The notes beneath the pieces are model-generated. The model was not told the DNA's origin. It was given only the letters and a program-made list of their open reading frames with translations, and did no database searches. 64,000 nucleotides of DNA from Treponema medium. Its GTDB lineage: Bacteria > Spirochaetota > Spirochaetia > Treponematales > Treponemataceae. The stretch lies in the NCBI RefSeq assembly GCF_017161265.1, contig NZ_CP031393.1:1860001-1924000 (forward strand), in the 5' to 3' direction. The position numbers were made by a program, and so were the translations under genes. Shown here in pieces: positions 17,419-24,424 of the stretch (position 1 is the first letter of the stretch; every line of letters starts with the position of its first letter).

Positions 17419-17457
17419 TTCCGGTGTTTCTTGCAGAAATTGTTATGAGGGAAAAAA

Positions 17458-17531
<74 letters not shown>

Positions 17532-17542
17532 AAGAAAGCACC

Positions 17543-17571
17543 ATAATAATTTATTTTGCGGCTTTAGTCAA
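17543..17571 (-). promoter_or_regulatory. promoter of the CAU tRNA
   Basis: Minus strand: -35 TTGACT (17571-17566), 17-bp spacer, -10 TATTAT (17548-17543), 12 bp from the tRNA 5' end. The rest of the gap up to the crp terminator is AT-rich with no visible gene. Confidence 0.65.
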
Positions 17572-17757
17572 GCAATCGAAAAACGAATATCGAAAAAATT
17601 GAATGCCAAAAATCTAAAGTGATAATATTATTTTTTTCTCATAATATCCTATTTTCCGGATACTAAAATACCAATCCGGTAACAAATGGTACCGAGTTCT
17701 TGCTTTCGTTATGATATAGTCCGTATAGCTATAAGAATTGGCGTTTTTAGAGCAGGG

Positions 17758-17784
17758 CTACCGCACAATTGATGCGTGCGGTAG
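17758..17784 (-). terminator. hairpin downstream of the Crp/Fnr gene
   Basis: CTACCGCAC/GTGCGGTAG with a 9-nt loop, about 40 bp past the stop of the minus-strand regulator gene. On that strand it is followed some 15 bases later by TAAAAAC rather than a T-run, so termination is only likely. Confidence 0.45.
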
Positions 17785-17821
17785 GTTTACGACTCCGGCA
17801 TTTTGCGTCAGAGGAATTGAT

Positions 17822-18490
17822 TTATGCAAGATCTTCGAGCCTATCGATATTAATGGTTATGGTATCATTGGAGATAGTGAGCAGTTTATCTTTTTGCATA
17901 TTCATCAATTCACGGGATAAGGAAGGGCGGGGAACGGCAAGATATTCGGCCATAGCTTCTCGGTTCAGTGTAAGCGTTATTTTAGGCTGACCATGCGCTT
18001 GCTGTAACAGATACACGGCTATTTTTTTGCGCAGTGTAAATGATGAAAATATCAGCAGCTTCTGGTTTAAAAAATAAGCTTTATGCGCGAGAATAGACAA
18101 AAGATTCTGTACAATTTTTGTTTGTACGGCAGGCAGTGTTGCGGATGTTGAAAATATATTTGCCGGAATACTGAGAATTTCCGCATCGGCGATTATCCTG
18201 CATGAATAATCATACGGGATGGATTGCAAGAAAGCATAGACTTCACCGAAGACGGTTTCCGGTGTTTCAAAGCGGTTCATAATGATTCGTTTACCATCAG
18301 CATCATTTTTTTCGATTTGGACAACCCCTGATTTAAGAACGAACAATGCCTTGGGGAGGTCACCTTCAAAGAAAATAAAACTGTCTTTTTGATAAACGGT
18401 ATTTTTCGCTCTGATTGCAGTAAGATAGCTTTTCAGATCCTCTACAGGAATATCTTTAAAGAGCGGATTCACAGCATCCTTCCTTTGCAT
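17822..18490 (-). CDS. Crp/Fnr family transcriptional regulator
   Basis: 222 residues. The N-terminal cyclic-nucleotide-binding-type beta barrel (FIFFEGDLPKALFVLKSGVVQIEKNDADGKRIIMNRFETPETVFGEVYAF) is followed by the long dimer helix. A C-terminal winged HTH follows (LTLNREAMAEYLAVPRPSLSRELMNMQKDKLLTISNDTITI; recognition helix RPSLSREL). No N-terminal cysteine cluster as in Fnr, so it is not an obvious oxygen sensor. The Glu/Arg pair of the cAMP site is not intact. It is transcribed divergently from the binding-protein gene at 18551 with a 60-bp shared region, so that gene is its most likely target. Members of this subgroup often respond to heme, NO or CO, but I cannot assign a ligand. Confidence 0.88.
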   Translation of the reverse strand: MQRKDAVNPLFKDIPVEDLKSYLTAIRAKNTVYQKDSFIFFEGDLPKALFVLKSGVVQIEKNDADGKRIIMNRFETPETVFGEVYAFLQSIPYDYSCRIIADAEILSIPANIFSTSATLPAVQTKIVQNLLSILAHKAYFLNQKLLIFSSFTLRKKIAVYLLQQAHGQPKITLTLNREAMAEYLAVPRPSLSRELMNMQKDKLLTISNDTITINIDRLEDLA

Positions 18491-18550
18491 AGTATGCGGT
18501 TCTTTTTTTAGTATCGGTTGTAAATAGTCTGTTATAAGGAGAAGCAGTAA

Positions 18551-19846
18551 ATGAATAGTTATTTTAGCATGGATGAAACGGTTTTTGACGTTACGGAACG
18601 GTATCCTGAAACAATTCGCTATTTGGCAGGGAAGGGATTTACGCCGCTCACTAATCCGGTCATGCGCAAATTGATGGGAAAGAAAATCACACTTGAAAAA
18701 GCTTTTCTTTCTAAGAAATTGGATATCGATTTATGCGAGCGGGAACTCGTTGAAGTTATCGAACAAAACGCTTCGTCGGGTTTTGCACATATCGATCTCG
18801 GTTTAAAGGTAAAAAGCGATAATCCTCTTGAACCGGATGATGGTAAACAAACGATCAGGATTGAAGGTGTTTTGCCTTGCCCGATACGGATTCCTCTTCT
18901 GGAAAGCTTTGAAGCATTTTATTCCGATTATGTCGAAACGCATAAGGAAGAATTGGAAAAGAAAAACTATAAAATCAGATATGATCTAAGATCGGCTAAT
19001 CTCGGTATTGATTGGATAATCGATCTGGCAAAAACCGGTAAAAAAGAAAACCTGCCGGATGTGCTCCTGTCTGCCGGTTTTGAACTGTTCTTTGACAAAA
19101 AGCTGATGGGTTCTTTTATTGAAAACAAGGAATTTCACTGTGCACTTGATACGGTCAATAAAGATTTTTGCAATGACTATATCGATTTGCGGGATGAGAA
19201 AAAAAATTACGCCATTATCGGCGTCGTTCCTGCAATTATGATTGTAAATACTGCTTTATTAAACGGCAGAAAGGTACCGGAAACATGGGAGGATATTTTA
19301 TCTCCCGAATTTGAACATTCCGTCGCTATTCCATTCGGTGATTTGGATTTATTCAATTCTGTCATCCTTAATATCTACGCGCGTTTTGGTGATGAAGGAA
19401 TTAAGAAATTAGGCAAAGCATGCAGTGCTTATATGCATCCTGCTCAAATGGTCAAAGGCGGTAAAGCCGCGGCTGTGCAGCCTGTGGTCAGTATCAGTCC
19501 ATACTTTTTCTCTAAGATGATAGATGAGCGGACTCCTCTGAAGACGATTTGGCCGGAGGACGGTGCGATTGTCGCTCCTATTTTTATGCTGGTAAAAAAA
19601 GATACTGAGGAACTTACAAAAGATTTTGTATCGTTTTTTCTTTCGGAAAAGACCGGTATAGTTTTTGCGCAAAGCGGTTTCTTCCCATCTACCAATCCGT
19701 CCGTCGACAATCGGTTATCAGCCGATAAAAAATTCTCGTGGGTAGGCTGGGATTTTATCTATCAAAATGATATCGGTGTAGTATTGGAAAAAATTAAAGC
19801 TGATTTTGAAACCGCTGCCGGCAGCAGCTCCGAAAGCCGCCGATAA
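18551..19846 (+). CDS. signal-less periplasmic-binding-protein-fold protein with N-terminal DUF1858-like domain
   Basis: 431 residues. The first 70 (FSMDETVFDVTERYPETIRYLAGKGFTPLTNPVMRKLMGKKITLEKA) look like the small helical DUF1858/ScdA-N type domain, but without its usual CxxC. The remainder (about 100-425) has the fold pattern of iron/spermidine-type ABC substrate-binding proteins. Examples are LPDVLLSAGFELFFDKKL, VPAIMIVNTALLNGRKVPETWEDILSPEF and SEKTGIVFAQSGFFPSTNPSV. There is no signal peptide or lipobox and no permease gene beside it, so it may act in the cytoplasm or as a sensor. RBS AAGGAG precedes ATG 18551. Divergent from the Crp/Fnr regulator. Function unassigned. Confidence 0.75.
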   Translation: MNSYFSMDETVFDVTERYPETIRYLAGKGFTPLTNPVMRKLMGKKITLEKAFLSKKLDIDLCERELVEVIEQNASSGFAHIDLGLKVKSDNPLEPDDGKQTIRIEGVLPCPIRIPLLESFEAFYSDYVETHKEELEKKNYKIRYDLRSANLGIDWIIDLAKTGKKENLPDVLLSAGFELFFDKKLMGSFIENKEFHCALDTVNKDFCNDYIDLRDEKKNYAIIGVVPAIMIVNTALLNGRKVPETWEDILSPEFEHSVAIPFGDLDLFNSVILNIYARFGDEGIKKLGKACSAYMHPAQMVKGGKAAAVQPVVSISPYFFSKMIDERTPLKTIWPEDGAIVAPIFMLVKKDTEELTKDFVSFFLSEKTGIVFAQSGFFPSTNPSVDNRLSADKKFSWVGWDFIYQNDIGVVLEKIKADFETAAGSSSESRR

Positions 19847-19885
19847 AAAAAACGGTGTTGTAGAACTGCTGGTTTTACAACACCG
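19844..19885 (-). terminator. terminator of the ABC-importer operon
   Basis: Perfect 10-bp stem CGGTGTTGTA/TACAACACCG. On the minus strand it is followed by eight T. It lies 35 bp beyond the last permease gene and touches the end of the converging plus-strand gene. Confidence 0.8.
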
Positions 19886-19919
19886 CTTACGAGATATACG
19901 TTATTTAACCTTTTACTCT

Positions 19920-20786
19920 TTAGCCTTTTACCGAGCCGATGGTAAGCCCTTTCACAAAGTATTTTTGCAGGAAGGGGTACAGCAGGATAATCGGCAGCGT
20001 CGAAACGATAATGACGGCGGCTTTAATCGAAATACCGATAACCGACATATCTGCGCTGCCGGCTCCATCTCCCATTGTTGCCGTACCGTTGACGATATTG
20101 CGCAGAAACAACATAACAGGGAACTGTGAAGACTTTAAGTAGATCAATCCGTTAAACCAATCATTCCAAAAGAATACTGCCGTATATAGACCGATTGCCG
20201 CTAAAGCAGGAGTTGAAAGAGGAATGACAATCTGCGTAAAAATCCTGAAGTAGCCGAGCCCATCTATCAGTGCCGCTTCTTCCAACTCATGCGGAAAGGC
20301 TTTAAAAAAGTTGATTAAGATAATCAGGTGGAACTGATTGATGGCAAAGGGAAGCAATATCGCAAATACCGTACCCGTTAAATGCAATGAAGAAATAAGC
20401 AGATAGGTGGGGATTAAACCTCCCGAAAAAAACATCGAAAAGACTATTAACTTCATGATGATACCGGTTCCACGTAAAAACTTTTTTGAAAGTGGATATG
20501 CAAAGGTCGAGGTAAAACAAAGCGCAATAAGGGTTCCGAAAAAGGTATAGAAAATAGTATTACCGTACGCTTTAAAAAAATTCGGGTATGTAAATATCTG
20601 CTTATATGCCGCAGTTGTAAATCCTACCGGTAAAAACGATACTTTGTTCTGCATAATGGCTGCGGGGTCGGAGAAAGACAGGGCAATCATATATATAAAT
20701 GGTACAATGCAGATGAGTACGACAAACGCCATTACAATGAATAGGATAAGATTAAAAATAGTGAACGATTCTTGTCTTGATTGCAT
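19920..20786 (-). CDS. carbohydrate ABC transporter permease (LplC/YtcP, MalG-like)
   Basis: 288-residue inner-membrane subunit with six hydrophobic segments (first FNLILFIVMAFVVLICIVPFIYMIAL). It has the permease EAA loop ELEEAALIDGLGYFRIFTQIVIPLSTPALAAIGLY, in which EAAxxDGxxxxxxFxxxxxP contacts the ATPase. The C-terminus is QKYFVKGLTIGSVKG, typical of the subfamily for complex polysaccharides in Bacillus and Paenibacillus. It lies 11 bp after the partner permease. No ATPase gene is present; this subfamily uses a shared MsmX-type ATPase encoded elsewhere. Confidence 0.92.
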   Translation of the reverse strand: MQSRQESFTIFNLILFIVMAFVVLICIVPFIYMIALSFSDPAAIMQNKVSFLPVGFTTAAYKQIFTYPNFFKAYGNTIFYTFFGTLIALCFTSTFAYPLSKKFLRGTGIIMKLIVFSMFFSGGLIPTYLLISSLHLTGTVFAILLPFAINQFHLIILINFFKAFPHELEEAALIDGLGYFRIFTQIVIPLSTPALAAIGLYTAVFFWNDWFNGLIYLKSSQFPVMLFLRNIVNGTATMGDGAGSADMSVIGISIKAAVIIVSTLPIILLYPFLQKYFVKGLTIGSVKG

Positions 20787-20797
20787 AGATCACTCCG

Positions 20798-21709
20798 TTA
20801 ATAGATACTTTCGTCGGTGAGGCGTTTGCTTGCAGCATTTGCAGAGGCAACGAGGAAAATGCCGATAACGCCGGTAAATAATCCGATTGCGGTTGCGTAC
20901 GAATAGTTTTGATTTGCTAAGCCGGTACGGTATACAAGTGTTGCGATAATATCACTGACATCCGCATTGTTCGGGGTATACATAAGCAGGATTTTTTCAA
21001 AGCCAAGCGTCAGTAATCTGCCTATTTCCAGAATAAGCATCACCATAATAGTCGGCAAGATAGACGGTATGGTGATATACAGTATTTGCTGTAATTTTCC
21101 CGCACCATCGATTTTTGCCGCCTCGTATAATTCTTCGTTAATTCCCGTAATTGCCGCAAGATAGATAATGGCAGTCCAACCCATATACTGCCATGTGTCG
21201 GTGAAAATATATAGTATTCTAAAATAAGACGGTTCATTCATAAAATAGATCGGCTGCATATCGAAAGTATTTTTTAACAGAAGATTTAAAATACCGGTAC
21301 TCGGCGAAAGAATTTCCGCAGCCATTGCAATAACGACAACGGTTGAAATAAAGCGCGGCATATATGAAACCGTTTGTACAAATTTCTTTAAAAAAACGGA
21401 ACGTATTTCGTTTAAAAGGAGCGCAAAGATAATCGGTATCGGGAAGTTTATGAGTAAATTCATCAGCGATAAAGTCAGCGTATTCCTAAATGCCCGCCAA
21501 AAAGCTGGGTCTTTAAAAAACATTGTAAAATAGCGCAGACCTACCCATTCGGTGCCAAATGCGCCGAGCCCCGGACGATATCGCCTAAATGCAAGTACAT
21601 TACCGAAAATCGGAACATATTTAAATATGATAAAATAAATTAAGGGTAGCAGAAGCATCGCATAAAGCTGCCAGTATTGATGAAAATAGCGTTTTGTTCT
21701 TTGATTCAT
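20798..21709 (-). CDS. carbohydrate ABC transporter permease (LplB/YteP, MalF-like)
   Basis: About 303 residues from ATG 21709 (MNQRTKRYFHQYWQLYAMLLLPLIYFIIFKYVPIFG). Typical motifs are the N-terminal YxPxxG loop KYVPIFGNVLAFRRYRPGLG, the EAA loop ELYEAAKIDGAGKLQQILYITIPSILPTIMVML and the ending ANAASKRLTDESIY. The frame is open to 21805 but the extra 32 residues cover a terminator-like hairpin and lack the family pattern, so the shorter start is preferred. The gene is separated from the binding-protein gene by that hairpin, which would keep permease expression below that of the lipoprotein. Confidence 0.92.
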   Translation of the reverse strand: MNQRTKRYFHQYWQLYAMLLLPLIYFIIFKYVPIFGNVLAFRRYRPGLGAFGTEWVGLRYFTMFFKDPAFWRAFRNTLTLSLMNLLINFPIPIIFALLLNEIRSVFLKKFVQTVSYMPRFISTVVVIAMAAEILSPSTGILNLLLKNTFDMQPIYFMNEPSYFRILYIFTDTWQYMGWTAIIYLAAITGINEELYEAAKIDGAGKLQQILYITIPSILPTIMVMLILEIGRLLTLGFEKILLMYTPNNADVSDIIATLVYRTGLANQNYSYATAIGLFTGVIGIFLVASANAASKRLTDESIY

Positions 21710-21715
21710 AGCGTT

Positions 21716-21766
21716 AAAAAATAATAAGGCATCTCTAAAAGCTATACCTGAGTTTTTAGAGATGCC
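21716..21766 (-). terminator. attenuator-like hairpin between binding protein and permeases
   Basis: Minus strand: GGCATCTCTAAAA / TTTTAGAGATGCC (13-bp stem, loop of about 13) followed by TTATTATTTTTT. Placed between the binding-protein stop (21810) and permease start (21709). It would stop most transcripts after the binding-protein gene and let a fraction through. The arm also resembles the ends of the CCTCTAAAAAC repeat family. Confidence 0.7.
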
Positions 21767-21809
21767 CAATACACCTACAAAGCGATGCTTATGCAGGCGC
21801 AGCAAGAGG

Positions 21810-23372
21810 TTATTTCCTTACGTGTTCGTTATAGAGCGTAAGGTACTTTTCAATGCCGACATTATTCATTTCGGTAACATAGGCATTCCAATCCTTATCA
21901 ATATCTTTTTTCCCGGTGATAAAATCATTGTTCCATTTTTCAAATGTGTCTAGGAGCGGAGTGCGCAGGATACCTGCTTCTTCGGCAACGGCATCATCAA
22001 ACAGCGGGGTAGGGGGAATCGGCTGGATCGCCATATCCATTTTTTCTACTTCTGCATTGATGCGGGCATAATTGTCGTCATACTTGGTCATTTCTCTGCT
22101 GTTGATCCATACCAGCTGCGTCGTATCGGCGCCGCAGCCGTATTTTAACTGCATCGTCTTGTAAATACCTTCAGGAGCTTCGGTAATTTCTTTTGCATAC
22201 TGGATTTTACCGTTTTCAACCGTATAGGTTACGCCTTCTACGCCGAGACACCAGAGTTTTGCCCCTTCATCGCTGAAGAAAATATCATCAATCGCACGGA
22301 CAATTTGTTCAAAGTCAGCGCGTTTTGCGGTCTTTGACGGGAACATGATACCCCATTGTGTTCTGCTCTTTGGTTGGTGGTGAGCGCCTGCGGGGCCTGC
22401 AAGCGGCGGATACATTTGCAGTTTAAAGCCTTCGATAGCCGATTTTCCGGTAACGCCGCCGATTTGGTCATAGTACGCATACGTGGCAACTGCTTTGCCG
22501 GTAGCGAGCTTTTGCGCCCATTTATCGCCGTCGATGGGATCTGCCATTTCAGGATCTAACAAACCCTCTTTGTAGAGCTTTGCAAGGAAGCGTGCATAGG
22601 ACTTATACATTTCCGTTACGGCGCCTGCAAAATAATTACCCTGCGCATAGTCCCAGCTTAAAACACCGGTACCGGTTGAAGAATTTTTGCTGAGGCTGAT
22701 TCCGAATGACGGCATTGTCATTCTATATAAAACCCGCGGGCCGGCCAAAATGGTCAGGGGATATGAGTCGGGATTATCTTGTTTGTATTTCTTTAAATAG
22801 ACATAGAGGTCGTCGAATGTTTTCGGCTGAGATAAGCCATATTTATTCAGTATGTCTTCGCGCAAAATCAATCCGCCATCGTAAAAAGGAACGTCGAATA
22901 AAGAAGGAAGATAATAATATTTTCCGTCTTTCAGGCGAACTGCGTCGATGTCTTTTTCCAATCCGAATTTTTTTACCTGTGCATTAAAGTTCGGAGTCCA
23001 TTCGGCATAGTCGCTGATCGGAATAAGCGCGCCGTTTAATGCCAAGGAACCGTTTTCTCCGTTGGTGTTTTGGTAAAGGATTACATCGGGACCATTGCCG
23101 GTATTTAATGCTAACGATACCTTGGTGCTGTAATCGGCAATCGGTATCGGCTCAAAGTGCAATTTTGTGTTTGAGCGCTTTTCCGATTCCTGCACGGTCA
23201 GCCAATCGGCTTTGAAGGGAAGCGTCGCATTGTCTGAATAATACAATGAGATTTCAATCGGCTTTTCCGAATTGGTTTGGGATGCGGATGCGTCCGTTTT
23301 TTTCGTATCGCACCCGCTCAGCAAGGTACCGGCAATCAGCAGTGCGGCACAGAGCTTAAACATACGTTTCAT
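21810..23372 (-). CDS. extracellular solute-binding lipoprotein (LplA type)
   Basis: 520 residues from ATG 23372, which has a strong RBS (GGAGG, 5 bp away). A lipoprotein signal peptide MKRMFKLCAALLIAGTLLSGC leads to lipidated Cys21. The mature protein has the family-1 binding-protein pattern of the LplA group: IEISLYYSDNATLPF, GNGPDVILYQ, KYYYLPSLFDVPFYDGGLILREDILNKYGLSQPKTFDDLYVYLKKYK and the late WNAYVTEMNNVGIEKYLTLYNE. It captures an oligo- or polysaccharide for the two permeases downstream. An upstream in-frame ATG at 23396 lacks an RBS. Confidence 0.92.
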   Translation of the reverse strand: MKRMFKLCAALLIAGTLLSGCDTKKTDASASQTNSEKPIEISLYYSDNATLPFKADWLTVQESEKRSNTKLHFEPIPIADYSTKVSLALNTGNGPDVILYQNTNGENGSLALNGALIPISDYAEWTPNFNAQVKKFGLEKDIDAVRLKDGKYYYLPSLFDVPFYDGGLILREDILNKYGLSQPKTFDDLYVYLKKYKQDNPDSYPLTILAGPRVLYRMTMPSFGISLSKNSSTGTGVLSWDYAQGNYFAGAVTEMYKSYARFLAKLYKEGLLDPEMADPIDGDKWAQKLATGKAVATYAYYDQIGGVTGKSAIEGFKLQMYPPLAGPAGAHHQPKSRTQWGIMFPSKTAKRADFEQIVRAIDDIFFSDEGAKLWCLGVEGVTYTVENGKIQYAKEITEAPEGIYKTMQLKYGCGADTTQLVWINSREMTKYDDNYARINAEVEKMDMAIQPIPPTPLFDDAVAEEAGILRTPLLDTFEKWNNDFITGKKDIDKDWNAYVTEMNNVGIEKYLTLYNEHVRK

Positions 23373-23544
23373 GATTTCCTCCGAATTGATGAGCATCTTT
23401 AAAATTATTTGAGTTTACATCAAACTGCTCTTTAAAAAGGGTAACCTGCTATTACCCATTTGTCAAGTTTTACTGTGTGTTTTGGTACGAATTTTCAATG
23501 CGCGTACTTGCGAAGATATAATAACCGGCTTATACTAAGCCAAT

Positions 23545-24423
23545 ATGCGGTTTTTTGATAGGGTTTTTCGCTGGATAAAGAGACCTCAGATATATGCGCT
23601 GGTTGGCGGTAATGGTACCGGAAAAAGTTTTAGGGCACGGCTGGTCGCGCAAAGATATGGAATTGATTTGATTATCGATGACGGATTGGTCATTAAAGGT
23701 GATAAAATACTCGCGGGGCATTCTGCAAAACGGGAAAAGACTTTTTTGGCAGCAGTAAAAACGGCTGTCTTTGACGATAAACAGCATCGTGATGAAGCAG
23801 CTAAAGTACTTCATCAATTCAGTCGTAAAAAAGTGCTGATTTTGGGGACGTCGGATAAGATGGTTAATAAAATTGCGACGCGGTTGCAAATTCCACCGCC
23901 GCAAAAAATTATTCGCATTGAAGATATCGCAACGAGGGAAGAGATTGAAACCGCTATCAGAAGCCGCCGTGTCGAAGGTAAACATGTTATTCCCGTTCCA
24001 TCTGTCGAGGTTAAACGGAACTATCCGCAAATATTTTATGATAAAATCAGGCTGCTGTTCCGTAATGCAAATATCGGACACTTAAAAGAGGAAGAAACGT
24101 TATTTGAAAAATCGGTTGTGCGCCCTGAGTTCTCAAAGGTTTATCCGGCACAAATTTCCGCTACTGCATTAAAAGAAATGGTTATACAATATGCGGCTCA
24201 GTACGATAGCGCGATAAATATTAAGAAAATTACCGTCCAAACCGAAGATAACGGTTATAGAGTTATTATGATGGTCGATATGCCGGCAGGGCCTGATTTG
24301 ACAGGGCGGATATTGGCATTAAAAGATTCTATTATAAAAAACATCGAACGGTATTCCGGAATTTTTATCGAAGATCTGAATATCGTATTGAATCAGATGA
24401 TTGATATACAAACGGAGGCGTAA
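23545..24423 (+). CDS. P-loop protein with Asp23-like C-terminus, hypothetical
   Basis: 292 residues. Residues 18-28 form a Walker A loop (LVGGNGTGKSF) in a short ATPase-like domain of about 130 residues. That domain has IDLIIDDGLVIKGDK and KVLILGTSDKMVNKIA, the latter like a strand preceding a Walker B. The C-terminal 90 residues (VIQYAAQYDSAINIKKITVQTEDNGYRVIMMVDMPAGPDL...IERYSGIFIEDLNIVL) resemble the Asp23/DUF322 alpha-beta domain. This pairing is one I know only as a spirochaetal conserved hypothetical and cannot name. The weak start at ATG 23545 has no clear RBS. Its stop overlaps the GH2 RBS region, so the two are probably cotranscribed. Confidence 0.75.
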   Translation: MRFFDRVFRWIKRPQIYALVGGNGTGKSFRARLVAQRYGIDLIIDDGLVIKGDKILAGHSAKREKTFLAAVKTAVFDDKQHRDEAAKVLHQFSRKKVLILGTSDKMVNKIATRLQIPPPQKIIRIEDIATREEIETAIRSRRVEGKHVIPVPSVEVKRNYPQIFYDKIRLLFRNANIGHLKEEETLFEKSVVRPEFSKVYPAQISATALKEMVIQYAAQYDSAINIKKITVQTEDNGYRVIMMVDMPAGPDLTGRILALKDSIIKNIERYSGIFIEDLNIVLNQMIDIQTEA

Positions 24424-24424
24424 G

